Below are positions 8,596 through 17,371 of a stretch of 49,995 nt of DNA, piece by piece (position 1 is the stretch's first letter; every line of letters starts with the position of its first letter). The DNA lies in NCBI GenBank assembly GCA_016281925.1, contig JAEEJP010000006.1, forward strand, positions 1 through 49,995, written 5' to 3'. Source of the stretch: Methanomassiliicoccaceae archaeon (lineage in GTDB: Archaea > Thermoplasmatota > Thermoplasmata > Methanomassiliicoccales > Methanomethylophilaceae). Position numbers and translations under genes: made by a program. Below the pieces are notes generated by a model. That model made no database searches and was not told the origin of the DNA. It saw only the letters and a list, made by a program, of their open reading frames with translations.

Positions 8596-9774
8596 ATGGA
8601 CGAAGCAGTCATACTCAGCGCGGCAAGGACGCCCATAGGAAAATACGGCAAAACTCTCGCAGGAATCAAAGCTACCGATCTGGGAGCTATCGCAGTCAAA
8701 GAAGCCGTTTCCAGAGCCGGTCTTCAGCCCGGAGACATAGAAGAATGCATCATGGGCAATGTCATCAGCGCCGGGCTCGGCCAGAATCCCGCCAGGCAGG
8801 CCGCCATCGGAGCAGGCCTTCCGGTGGAGATCGGATCCTTCACGGTGAACGCGGTCTGCGGATCGGGGATGAAAGCGGCTATGCTCGCCGCCGATGCCAT
8901 CAAAGCCGGGGAATATAACGTTCTGGCTGTGGGAGGCATGGAGAACATGTCCGCAGCGCCTTACATCATGAACGGCGCCAGATGGGGATACAGGATGAAC
9001 GACCAGACTGTGGTGGACGCGATGGTCCATGACGGGCTGTGGGACATCTTCAACAACCAGCATATGGGATTCACTGGGGAGATTGTGGCCGAGAGGTTCA
9101 ACGTCACCAGGGAGGACGCTGACAGGCTTTCGATGGAATCCCATCTCAAAGCGGCTGCGGCCACCAAAGAAGGAAAGTTCAAGGACGAGATCGTCCCCGT
9201 TACCATTCCTTCCAAGAAAGGCGATATAATCTTCGAAGAGGACGAGGGAATCAGGCCCGATTCCACCATGGAATCCCTCGGCAAGCTGAAGCCTGTCTTC
9301 AAGAAAGACGGGATCGTCACCGCAGGCAACTCCTCCCAGCTCAGCGACGGGGCTTCCGCTCTCGTGGTTGCTTCGAGGAAATGGGCGGAAGAGAACGGCC
9401 TCAAGCCCCTGGCGACGATAGAAGCCTACGGCGAGCGCGGCGTCAAGCCGGAATACATCATGGAAGCTCCCATCCCGACCACCAGGTACGTCCTCAAGAA
9501 AGCCGGGATGACCATCGACGACATCGATCTCTTCGAGCACAACGAAGCCTTCGCATCCGCATCCTGCGCGGTGAAGAAGGAGCTCAACGTTCCCGACGAG
9601 AAATTCAACGTCAACGGAGGGGCTGTCGCCCTCGGACATCCCATCGGATGCTCCGGATCGCGCGTGCTCACCACTCTCCTCTATTCTCTGATCAACCGCA
9701 ACAAGGAAGTCGGTCTCGGAACCCTCTGCCTCGGCGGCGGGAACGCAGTCACGATGATCATCCGCCGCTGCTGA
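8596..9774 (+). CDS. Acetyl-CoA acetyltransferase (thiolase)
   Basis: A 392-residue thiolase of the bacterial biosynthetic type. The acyl-accepting Cys88 lies in NAVCGSGMKA, the catalytic His in GHPIGCSGSR, and the second Cys in LCLGGGNA. It condenses two acetyl-CoA to acetoacetyl-CoA, the entry to the mevalonate pathway for archaeal lipids. No HMG-CoA synthase or DUF35 partner is adjacent, unlike the usual archaeal thiolase operon. ATG 8596 is preceded by AAGGGA and by a TTTTATACGG box at about 8556. The extra in-frame residues upstream overlap that promoter. Confidence 0.92.
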   Translation: MDEAVILSAARTPIGKYGKTLAGIKATDLGAIAVKEAVSRAGLQPGDIEECIMGNVISAGLGQNPARQAAIGAGLPVEIGSFTVNAVCGSGMKAAMLAADAIKAGEYNVLAVGGMENMSAAPYIMNGARWGYRMNDQTVVDAMVHDGLWDIFNNQHMGFTGEIVAERFNVTREDADRLSMESHLKAAAATKEGKFKDEIVPVTIPSKKGDIIFEEDEGIRPDSTMESLGKLKPVFKKDGIVTAGNSSQLSDGASALVVASRKWAEENGLKPLATIEAYGERGVKPEYIMEAPIPTTRYVLKKAGMTIDDIDLFEHNEAFASASCAVKKELNVPDEKFNVNGGAVALGHPIGCSGSRVLTTLLYSLINRNKEVGLGTLCLGGGNAVTMIIRRC

Positions 9775-9785
9775 CGGCGTCCAAT

Positions 9786-9801
9786 CCGGCCGATCGGCCG
9801 G
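9786..9801. terminator. GC-rich palindrome after thiolase
   Basis: CCGGCCGATCGGCCGG is a perfect 16-bp palindrome 12 nt past the thiolase stop, followed by GACTTTTCC. It resembles a hairpin terminator, although such hairpins are not required in archaea. Confidence 0.45.
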
Positions 9802-9854
9802 GACTTTTCCCCAAACCTTTCCGTTTTATAATCCTGTATGGATATTGCCCCTGT

Positions 9855-11090
9855 ATGAAGTCTCTTGACCGCATTCTCGCGGAGATAGATTCCTCCGAGG
9901 AGGATATGATCGAAACGATGATGGGGATGATCAGAATCCCAGCGGTCGCGCCCGAGAACGGAGGCTCCGGAGAAGGCCGGAAAGCGGATTATCTGATGTC
10001 CAGACTTTCCGGATTCGATGACGTGAAGAGGATAGAAGTCCCGGACCATTTCGATCCTTCCGTCATGCGGCCCAACATCCTAGCCAGAAAAACCGGGAAA
10101 AAGAAGGGGACGGCATGGATAGTTGCCCATATGGACGTGGTTCCCGCCGGTGATCCGGACAGGTGGGACAGCCCTCCTTTCGAGCCTGTCCTCAAAGACG
10201 GCTGCATATACGGCAGGGGGACCGAAGACAACGGCCAGGCGGTGATCTCATCCCTGTTCGCGGCGCTCCCTTACCTGGGAGAGGAATTGGAGGGCATGTC
10301 CATCGGCCTAGCCTATGTCGCGGACGAGGAGACCACCAGCCTGATGGGCATCGGATATCTCATCGACCGCGGGTATTTCTCCTCTGATGACGTCATAATA
10401 GTCCCGGACTGGGGATCTCCCGGCGGATCGAGGATATGGCTGTCAGAGAAGAGTCTGCTGTGGATCGAATTCGATATAATAGGGCGTTCCGTCCATGGTT
10501 CCACGCCGCATAAAGGCATCAACGCTTTCCGCGTGTCAGCAGGTTTTCTCTCCGATCTGATAGGAACTCTGGAAAGCAGATTCTCCGAGAGGAACGAGCT
10601 GTTTTCCCCTCCTTTCTCTACTTTCGAGCCGACGAAGAGCTCTTCCACCGTCGACAACGTCAATACGATCCCCGGATTCCACAGTTTCTGCATGGATGTC
10701 CGCCTTCTTCCCACATATGACATCGACGACGTGATGGATGTCTGCAGGGAGGCGGCCGAAAAGCATGAGGCAATGACTGGAGCAAGAATAACAGTCTCCG
10801 AGATGCAGAGGAATGTCTCCGGGCCGGTGTCATCTCTTGATTCGCCGGGATTCAGAGCCCTTTCCGATGCGGTGGAATATGTGACGGGATCGAAGCCCGT
10901 ACCATCCGGCACAGGAGGAGCCACCTGCGCCAATTTCTTCAGGCTGGCAGGCTTCGACGCTTACGTATGGCAATGCGGCGGCGGCACTCTCCACGGTCCC
11001 AACGAGCATGTGGTCATAAGCAATCTCATGACCGACTGCAAAGTGTTTGCCGCGCTGTTCTATTCCCTCTGTCTGGAAGGGAAGGAATGA
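9855..11090 (+). CDS. M20 family metallopeptidase (ArgE/DapE type)
   Basis: A 411-residue di-zinc hydrolase. Metal ligands are visible in AHMDVVPAG, GRGTEDNGQ, the DEE triad, VPDWG and LHGPNEH; a dimerisation domain sits in the middle around GRSVHGSTPHKG. The family covers dipeptidases, acetylornithine deacetylases and succinyl-diaminopimelate desuccinylases; the substrate cannot be told from sequence. TTTTATAATCC at about 9823 lies 28 nt upstream of the ATG. A much longer open frame upstream overlaps thiolase and is not real. It converges on ftsY with a 12-bp gap. Confidence 0.87.
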   Translation: MKSLDRILAEIDSSEEDMIETMMGMIRIPAVAPENGGSGEGRKADYLMSRLSGFDDVKRIEVPDHFDPSVMRPNILARKTGKKKGTAWIVAHMDVVPAGDPDRWDSPPFEPVLKDGCIYGRGTEDNGQAVISSLFAALPYLGEELEGMSIGLAYVADEETTSLMGIGYLIDRGYFSSDDVIIVPDWGSPGGSRIWLSEKSLLWIEFDIIGRSVHGSTPHKGINAFRVSAGFLSDLIGTLESRFSERNELFSPPFSTFEPTKSSSTVDNVNTIPGFHSFCMDVRLLPTYDIDDVMDVCREAAEKHEAMTGARITVSEMQRNVSGPVSSLDSPGFRALSDAVEYVTGSKPVPSGTGGATCANFFRLAGFDAYVWQCGGGTLHGPNEHVVISNLMTDCKVFAALFYSLCLEGKE

Positions 11091-11102
11091 AAAAGAGGGG
11101 GA

Positions 11103-12491
11103 TCACTCCTCGAACATCCTTTCTATCATCCAATCCGTATTGAATTTGATGATATCTTCGTATTCCTGGCCGTTGCAGACGAACGCTATGGGCTTGCCGA
11201 TGGTATGGGCTATGGAAAGCGCAGCCCCTCCCTTAGCGTCGGTGTCTATCTTCGTCAGGATGACCGCGTCGATGCCGACAGCGTCGTCGAAGACTTTCGC
11301 CTGCTCGATGGCGTCGTTTCCTGCGAGGGAATCCCCTACGAACACTTTCAGATCGGGTTTGGCTACCCTGACGATCTTCTTCATCTCCTCGATGAGGTTG
11401 CTGTTGGTCTGCATCCTCCCGGCGGTGTCGATGAAGACGATGTCTTTTCTCCTCGATTTGGCGTGCTCGATGGCATCGAAGGCAACCGCGGCCGGATCCG
11501 CTCCATGATCCTGCTTGACGATCTTGCACCCAAGCTTTTCCGCATGGATGCTGAGCTGCTCGATCGCGCCAGCTCTAAAGGTGTCGCATGCCGCAAGAAC
11601 AACGGTTTTCCCCTGTTTCTGTACGCGGTTCACCAGTTTGGCGATGGCGGTGGTCTTTCCGGTGCCGTTTATTCCGACGAACATGATTACGGTAGGCTTT
11701 TGGCGTCCCTCGAGCCACTCGTCGAAGTCGAATTCGTTTATCTCCAGGACGTCTCTGACCGCGTCCTTCACCGAAAGCTCAACGACCTCCTCCAGAGAGT
11801 GGGAGCGGTCGTATTTCTTGCCGACGAGGTTTTCCCTGACTCCTGCCTTGATCTTCTCTGCGACGGGATAAGCCACATCCGCCTCGAGAAGGATGATCTC
11901 GAGCTCCTCGAGGATCTCGTCGAGAGGATCCTCTTTGATCTTTTTCGCGAGGAAATCGTCGCTGAGGAGTTTGGAGCCTTTCCCGGACTTGCCCTGCTGC
12001 TTCTTCAGCTTCAGCTCCTCTTTCCTCGAGAGTTTCTTGGGGGCTTCGGGCTCTTCGGCTTTGGGTTCGGAAGGTATCTCCTTCTTTTCCGTTTTTTCGG
12101 CCGGTTCCGTCTTCACTTCCGGAACCTTTTCTGTCTCCGGAACCGTCCCGGTCTTCGGGGGCTCGGAAGGGGTCTTCGGAGGTTCCTCACGTTTGTCCCT
12201 CTGGAACCAGCTGTGCTTATGCTGCTCGGGTTTCTCGGGCTCTTTGACAGGTTCAGTCTTTACTTCCGGAACCTTTTCTGTCTCCGGAACCGTCCCGGTC
12301 TTCGGAGGCTCTGCAGGGGCTTCCGGGGGCTCGATCGGCACGGTCTTCTGGGTGTCGGTCTTCGGCTCGTCTTTCTTGTCCGGCCCTGGGCCGGGGAGTT
12401 CGGGTCCGTCTTTGTAGACTTTGTCTTTGTCTAATTTCTTCTCCGCCTTGGAGAAGAGGCTTTTCATCTTTGCTTTGAGGGACTCGAACAT
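11103..12491 (-). CDS. ftsY: Signal recognition particle receptor FtsY
   Basis: A 462-residue SRP GTPase that docks ribosome-SRP complexes at the membrane. The C-terminal 300 residues hold the N and G domains, with GINGTGKTT, DTAGR and TKIDTDAKGG. The N-terminal 150 residues are a Pro/Glu/Lys-rich low-complexity tail containing a 62-bp near-perfect duplication (12103-12164 and 12250-12311). ATG 12491 has a GAGGTG site; an in-frame GTG at 12509 overlaps the pfdA stop as GTGA and is an alternative. It is the last gene of rplX-pfdA-ftsY, the usual archaeal order. Confidence 0.94.
   Translation of the reverse strand: MFESLKAKMKSLFSKAEKKLDKDKVYKDGPELPGPGPDKKDEPKTDTQKTVPIEPPEAPAEPPKTGTVPETEKVPEVKTEPVKEPEKPEQHKHSWFQRDKREEPPKTPSEPPKTGTVPETEKVPEVKTEPAEKTEKKEIPSEPKAEEPEAPKKLSRKEELKLKKQQGKSGKGSKLLSDDFLAKKIKEDPLDEILEELEIILLEADVAYPVAEKIKAGVRENLVGKKYDRSHSLEEVVELSVKDAVRDVLEINEFDFDEWLEGRQKPTVIMFVGINGTGKTTAIAKLVNRVQKQGKTVVLAACDTFRAGAIEQLSIHAEKLGCKIVKQDHGADPAAVAFDAIEHAKSRRKDIVFIDTAGRMQTNSNLIEEMKKIVRVAKPDLKVFVGDSLAGNDAIEQAKVFDDAVGIDAVILTKIDTDAKGGAALSIAHTIGKPIAFVCNGQEYEDIIKFNTDWMIERMFEE
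12103..12164. repeat. Intragenic 62-bp repeat in ftsY, copy 1
   Basis: Matches 12250-12311 at about 58 of 62 positions. It encodes the peptide unit EPPKTGTVPETEKVPEVKTE in the low-complexity N-terminal tail of FtsY. The high nucleotide identity suggests recent duplication or gene conversion. Confidence 0.9.
12250..12311. repeat. Intragenic 62-bp repeat in ftsY, copy 2
   Basis: Second copy of the unit at 12103-12164, separated by a short segment encoding a His/Lys/Trp-containing linker (KHSWFQRDK). Length variation between strains would be expected at this place. Confidence 0.9.
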
Positions 12492-12505
12492 GACCGCACC
12501 TCTGT

Positions 12506-12940
12506 TCACTGGACCTGCTGCTGCTTCCTGGCGTCGTACTCGTTCTGGATAGCGGCGGTAAGATTGTTTAGGGCTTCCTGGGAGCTGCCTAGGGCTTCCA
12601 TAGTTTTCTTCAGCGCCTCGGAGATTTCCGCGTTGTTCGCATCCATGTATCCGATGGCGGAATCCACGTCCTTCTCCACGGAGATGTCGGATCCGATGTC
12701 CACGACGACATTCCTGTTGGGGGTGACTTTCACCGTTATGAAGGATGTTGCGCCTATCGGGACCATGATCTCGTCTCCGTCTTTCGCGTTCTTGAATGCT
12801 TTCAGGGCGTCGGAAGCCAATGAGACTTCGTTGAGGGATACGCGGAGCACCTGAACCTGGCGGGAAAGGGCTTCCACCCTCTGTCTGTACGATTCCGCGA
12901 CGGAAATCGCCTGGCGGAGCTCAGCGTCTTCCACGTTCAC
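12506..12940 (-). CDS. pfdA: Prefoldin subunit alpha
   Basis: A 144-residue protein with two long coiled-coil helices around a central beta hairpin (SFITVKVTPNRNVVVDIGSD), the alpha prefoldin layout. It forms a hexamer with beta subunits that passes unfolded proteins to the chaperonin. The start is GTG 12940, overlapping the rplX stop as GTGA, so translation is coupled. It lies between rplX and ftsY as in many archaea. Confidence 0.93.
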   Translation of the reverse strand: MNVEDAELRQAISVAESYRQRVEALSRQVQVLRVSLNEVSLASDALKAFKNAKDGDEIMVPIGATSFITVKVTPNRNVVVDIGSDISVEKDVDSAIGYMDANNAEISEALKKTMEALGSSQEALNNLTAAIQNEYDARKQQQVQ

Positions 12941-13185
12941 TCACCGATCTGGTACTTGACGATGTGGTTGGTGACTTCGTCGGCGGAGAGCTCTTTGACC
13001 TCGGTGATGGAGATCTGGGTCCTCTTGAGCTTGTGCTTGCTTCCGATGGTGGAAAGGACCTTTTCCTTCACGGATTCCTCGTCCTCAGCGGCCATTTCGA
13101 TGCAGAAAGGCTGGCTGACGTACCTGACATCCTCATAACTGCCTGATATGCTGTATGCTTTCATTTCGATTACCTTGGATGCCAT
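12937..13185 (-). CDS. rplX: 50S ribosomal protein LX (eL20)
   Basis: An 82-residue protein matching archaeal ribosomal protein LX/L18ae, with YSISGSYEDVRYVSQPF near the N-terminus and a basic KHKLKRTQISITEV segment. It is a component of the large subunit. The minus strand upstream reads TTTATTTATATCAC about 10-20 nt before the ATG, so the promoter is very close. It is the first gene of the rplX-pfdA-ftsY operon. Confidence 0.93.
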   Translation of the reverse strand: MASKVIEMKAYSISGSYEDVRYVSQPFCIEMAAEDEESVKEKVLSTIGSKHKLKRTQISITEVKELSADEVTNHIVKYQIGE

Positions 13186-13254
13186 GAACCCAGTGATATA
13201 AATAAAGGTTTAGGTAGGCTCCATTATTTCTATAATAAATTGGGGCGCGCGCGG

Positions 13255-13315
13255 GAAAGCCCGATCCGCCGGGGGCGGAAGGCATCGGACGGCTCCGGCG
13301 CCCCCGAGGGCTTTC
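13255..13315. other. GC-rich nested inverted repeat between divergent genes
   Basis: Outer arms GAAAGCCC (13255-13262) and GGGCTTTC (13308-13315) enclose inner arms CGGGGGCG (13270-13277) and CGCCCCCG (13299-13306), giving a two-step stem with about a 21-nt loop. It lies between rplX (minus) and the sugar isomerase gene (plus), that is between two starts, so it is not a terminator. TATA-like sequences lie on both sides. A small structured RNA or a cruciform regulatory element is possible. Confidence 0.5.
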
Positions 13316-13420
13316 TCTGCAATTCATTTTATATCGAATGTGATTGTTTGTGACGTCCAAGATGCGTCCGGGATGCCGTCGGGACATTTCTTAGCGGCAT
13401 CGGGGCAGGCAGGGGATCAT

Positions 13421-14440
13421 ATGAAAGCTTTCGAGACCGAATCGCTGAATCGCATGGCAAAGGAGATTTCCGGGTTCGTCGATGACATAGCCGAGGCCAT
13501 AAAGGTCCCCACAGGAATCGGAAGAAGATATTCCCGCATCCTTGTGTTCGGAATGGGAGCGTCGTCCATCGGCGGGAGGGTGTACAAGGATTCCACTTAT
13601 TACGCGTCCGGGATCCCGATAGTCACGCTGAAGCCCTTCGCCCTGCCCGACTGGGCCGACGGAAACTGCCTTCTGGTTGTCTGCAGCTATTCCGGGAACA
13701 CCTTCGAGACGGTGGAGATGTACAAGATGGCCCGCGCCCGCGGCATAGACGTGGTGGCGGTCACCCGCGGAGGGATGCTCGGAGATCTCGCGGAGGCGGA
13801 CGGATCCCCCATAGCCAGGATCGGAGGCGACAGCATGCAGCCCCGCAGCGCCGTGGGATGGTTCCTCGGGATAACCGGAGCCATAATCGAGGATGCCGGA
13901 GGCCCGGCTTTCCGCGCCCAGATCGAAGAGATGGTTCCCCGCCTGAGGGAGTACAAAGCGGAGATCGAATCCGAGAACGGCATCGCATGGGAGATAGCCA
14001 GGTCTCTGGGCGGCAGGTTCCCGGTCATCTACGGCACACCGGATCTCATGGGAGCCGCGGTCAGATGGAAGAACCAGCTGAACGAGAACTCCAAGCTGGT
14101 GGCTTTTTCCGGCCCGCTTCCGGAGTTCGACCACAACGAGATCGTCGGATGGTGCGAGGATCCCCAGCGCAGGGCGTTCTGTCCGATCATCATCGAAGGG
14201 GGATACGAGGACAATCTCCCCAAGATACTGGATGCCACCGTGGGGCTGGTCTCCAGCAGAGGCGTGGATATGGTCCGCATACGCGCCAAAGGCAGGACTC
14301 CCCTGGAGGAATCCATCTATATGATAATGCTCGGCGACAACAATTCCCTTTATCTCGCATCGATCCTGAAGGTGGATCCCTGCGACGTCAGCTCCATAAC
14401 CGAGCTCAAGCGCCGTCTCAGAGAGAAATTCTCGGGATGA
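13421..14440 (+). CDS. Bifunctional phosphoglucose/phosphomannose isomerase
   Basis: A 339-residue enzyme of the archaeal PGI/PMI family with two SIS domains. Key parts are FGMGASSIGGRV, CSYSGNTFETVEM (sugar-phosphate binding) and NQLNENSKLVAF near the active-site Glu and His (FDHNEIVGW). It interconverts fructose-6-P with glucose-6-P and mannose-6-P. ATG 13421 follows GGGGATC; a GTG at 13340 is less likely as it sits on the TTTTATATCG promoter. It ends TGA 3 bp from the CGA codon of the convergent priS, and the priS reading frame remains open across this whole gene. Confidence 0.92.
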   Translation: MKAFETESLNRMAKEISGFVDDIAEAIKVPTGIGRRYSRILVFGMGASSIGGRVYKDSTYYASGIPIVTLKPFALPDWADGNCLLVVCSYSGNTFETVEMYKMARARGIDVVAVTRGGMLGDLAEADGSPIARIGGDSMQPRSAVGWFLGITGAIIEDAGGPAFRAQIEEMVPRLREYKAEIESENGIAWEIARSLGGRFPVIYGTPDLMGAAVRWKNQLNENSKLVAFSGPLPEFDHNEIVGWCEDPQRRAFCPIIIEGGYEDNLPKILDATVGLVSSRGVDMVRIRAKGRTPLEESIYMIMLGDNNSLYLASILKVDPCDVSSITELKRRLREKFSG

Positions 14441-14443
14441 CCG

Positions 14444-15673
14444 TCGGAACAGCTTCTCCTTTCCGGCGTTCTCCGATGCGAATCCTATGTCGGCCAGTTT
14501 CCTTCCCACCAGGAAAACCGCGAGGAATTCAGGCACTTCCGTCTCGCCTTCCAGCGAGAAATCCTGGCCTTTCATGTTCATTCTGACGCTCTTCCTCATG
14601 GTCACTTTCACAGGATCGTCGGTGTAATCCGCCGGGACCGCGCTCTGGAGAGGGTCGAAATCCGTCAGCTCGTCGCGGGTGAGCGGCGTCACTCTGAGCC
14701 CGCTCTTCCCGTGTATCGACCCCGGGAGGCGTATCAGCCTCTTGATGTCGGCCGTGACAGGCTCGTCGACCTCCCCGGAAAGGGTGTGCGCCACGTCTTC
14801 CTTCATTATTTTGACGAGGATATCCTGCGCAGGCTTGGACAGGAACGCCATCGAATCCTTCTCGAACATTATCCTGGCGCTTTTGGACAGCTCGTCCTTG
14901 GCCTTCTGGATCGTGGGGATGCCGCTCCCTCTGATGCTGGGATAGGCTTTCTTGATGTCTTTGGGATCCATGGAAAGGAAGTCGTCCACCACCTTCTCCA
15001 GGGCTTTCCTCATTTTCCTGCGCCATCCTCCGCATTCCTTGGGCGGGAGGAGCCTGTCTTTGGATACGTTGACGTAGGTGCCGGCGGAGGTGGACATCGA
15101 CGAGGTCGCGACGGAATGGTACGGGAACACCCAGTCTATGTTCAGCCCCGAGCAGGTGATGTAATCCACGATCTCCCTCCTTTCGTTGGTCCCCAGACCC
15201 ATTATGTCCGGTGTTCTGACGTGGGCGTGGTATCCTCTGCCGCCGGAGAACGTTATGTGTATCTGGTCCTCGGAGAAGCCGAGGTCTCCCAGCAGGAAGC
15301 TGTCCACCAGCCCTATCATCTCCGATCTGATCTGCGCCATCATCTCGGAGTAGGTCATGTTCTCGGCGCCCTCAAGATGGTCCGCGTCCAGGTCGAATAT
15401 GAGCTCGGCGCCCATCCAGCTCTTCTCGTCCATGGTGGGCGCGTCCGGTCTGCGGTAGTACGAGGTGGAATAGTAGCTGTGGGACGGGACCTGGCGGGAC
15501 ATGAACGCCGCCATCTCCTCCGGGCTTCTGAAAGAGAGGTGCCTCTGGACGTAGCTCTTGTCGAAGAACATGAATCCGAATTCCCTTCTGGTGAACCTGT
15601 CCGGGAGGATCGCCACGTTGCTGCGGTAGTATCTCTTGAAAGCTTTGTACAAGAAACGCCCGTTCGCATCCAT
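14444..15673 (-). CDS. priS: DNA primase small (catalytic) subunit PriS
   Basis: A 409-residue archaeal/eukaryotic primase. The catalytic acidic motif is in AELIFDLDADH, followed by the nucleotide-binding HITFSGGRGYHAHV and a late conserved region around IKRLIRLPGSIHGKSGLRV. It makes RNA primers with PriL. The recognisable protein ends at ...ENAGKEKLF (residue 409), a normal family length. The next codon, 14444-14446, is CGA; no TAA/TAG/TGA follows in frame until TAA at 13391, so a standard reading gives 760 residues. The extra 350 codons are the antisense of the isomerase gene and look non-coding. Confidence 0.9.
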
Positions 15674-15728
15674 AGCGGCCGTAGGATATACTATTCATCT
15701 AAAATATGTGTGCGTCAGTTTCCTCACC

Positions 15729-16565
15729 ATGGGCGAGAAGGTCCCAGTTTACGACAACCATATCCATATGAGCCCCTCGGGGCGCAACGTCGATGCGCTC
15801 AGGGAATACCAGGCCGCAGGGGGGACCGGACTCACGCTCGTCACCCTTCCATACAAGGAGGTCCGGATCGCGGAGGGAAAGGATTTCGCAAGGTCCTACG
15901 GCATCACATACTCCCTGGCGGAGAAGGCGAGGGAGGCCACCGATCTGGAGATAAACATCGCTGTGGGCCCCTATCCTGTCCTGATGCTGTCTCTTGCGGA
16001 GCGGTACGGGCTGGAAAAGGCCGAGGAGATCATGTCCAAGGGGATGGAAGACGCCGGAAAGGATGTCGCCGAAGGCAAAGCCGTCGCCATAGGCGAGATC
16101 GGAAGGCCGCATTTCCCGGTTCCGGCGGAGATCAGGGAGGCTTCCGACAGGGTCCTGCTGCTCGGGATGGAGATCGCCAAGGAAAACCGCTGCCCAGTGA
16201 TCATCCACTGCGAATCCGACGGGGACACCGACCGCTCCCTGGCGGAGTTTGCTGACAAGGCAGGCCTGGACAGGGGGATGGTGGTGAAGCATTCGTCCCC
16301 TCCCTGGGTAACCGACGCGGAGACCCACGGCGTGATGCCTTCGATCCCGGCTTCGAAATCCAACGTCAGGGAGGCAATCGCCAAGGGAACCGACCGCTTC
16401 ATGATCGAGACCGATTACATCGACGATCCGGAGAAGCCCGGGGCGATTATGTCGGTAAACACGGTCCCCAAGAAAGTCTCCGCATGGCTGGCCAACGGCC
16501 AGGTATCCGCGGAAAGCATCCACAGGATATGCGGGGACATACCGGATTCCCTTTACAAGCGCCGA
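15729..16565 (+). CDS. TatD family metal-dependent hydrolase
   Basis: A 278-residue TIM-barrel metallohydrolase. Metal-binding segments: DNHIHMSP (HxH), GEIGRPHF, VIIHCES, VKHSSPP and IETDYIDDP. Family members act as nucleases or amidohydrolases; the substrate is unknown. I placed the start at ATG 15729 from the family pattern. CGA at 16563-16565 lies right before the GAGGAGG ribosome binding site of the next gene; the conventional stop is TAA at 16590-16592, eight codons later and 16 nt inside that gene. It forms an operon with the MBL-fold gene. Confidence 0.85.
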
Positions 16566-16576
16566 GGAGGCATAAG

Positions 16577-17338
16577 ATGTCATACAAGATAACGTGCGTT
16601 TACGACGAAGGATCATAGCAGAACACCCCCCTCATAGGCGCCAAAGGCTCGGCTTTCCTGATAGAATCGGGGGGCAGAAGGCTCCTTTTTGATGTAGGCC
16701 TCCGCGGGAGGTATCTGTACCACAATCTGGTCAATCTCTCCGTGGACCCGGATTCCATCGACGCGGTGGTGATATCCCAGGACAACCCTGACAATTCCCG
16801 CGGGCTGGACGGTCTCCTCAAGGAGAGGACGGAGCCGGTGGACATCTATGCCCTGCCGGGGATGTACGCCGGAAAAGGAGGGCTGTTCTCCGGATCTGTC
16901 GGCATACCCGACGCATGCAGGGGCATGGCGTCGCTGCATTTCGACGAAGGCTGGATAGAGCCGATCCCGGGGGTCTTCAGATCCCCCTATTTCGACGTTT
17001 CCGGCGGGTACAGGGAAGCGAACATCGTTCTGGACGAAGCCAAAAGGCTCACTGTGATCAGCGGATTCGGAGCCGCAGGGCCCGAAGTGCCGATAACCGA
17101 GGCGGAATCGCATTTCGGCGGCAAAGTCAGGACGTTCATCGGCTCGGTGAACCTCACCAAGAAGAAGAAAGCCGTCGCCGAGGGGTATGCCGCCTCTTTC
17201 CAGTCCCACGGGGTGCAGGAGCTCCGTCTCAACCACAGCACATCCAGGGAAGGCATGACCAATCTGAGGGTGGTCCTCGGCCTGGCGGAGGTGAAGGATT
17301 TCTATGTGGGATGCGAGTATTCCGAACGATCCGGGTAA
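16577..17338 (+). CDS. Metallo-beta-lactamase-fold protein with in-frame TAG
   Basis: The first 13 codons (MSYKITCVYDEGS) follow a perfect GAGGAGG site, then TAG at 16616-16618, then the rest of an MBL-fold domain (LIGAKGSAFLIESGGRRLLF) in the same frame to TAA. Read as one protein with pyrrolysine at residue 14 it has 253 residues, resembling methanogen MBL proteins near the dihydropteroate-synthase-like group. The metal motif HxHxDH is replaced by SQDNPDNSRGL, so it probably does not bind the usual zinc pair. The third-last codon, 17327-17329, is CGA. An MBL protein starting downstream of the TAG would lack its first beta strand. Confidence 0.75.
16616..16618 (+). other. In-frame amber codon, candidate pyrrolysine
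   Basis: TAG at codon 14 of the MBL-fold gene, between GGATCA and CAGAACACC. The frame is intact on both sides and the ribosome binding site belongs to the upstream ATG. Confidence 0.7.
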
Positions 17339-17371
17339 TAGTTTATATATCGAAAAGCAGAAGGTGATGGC

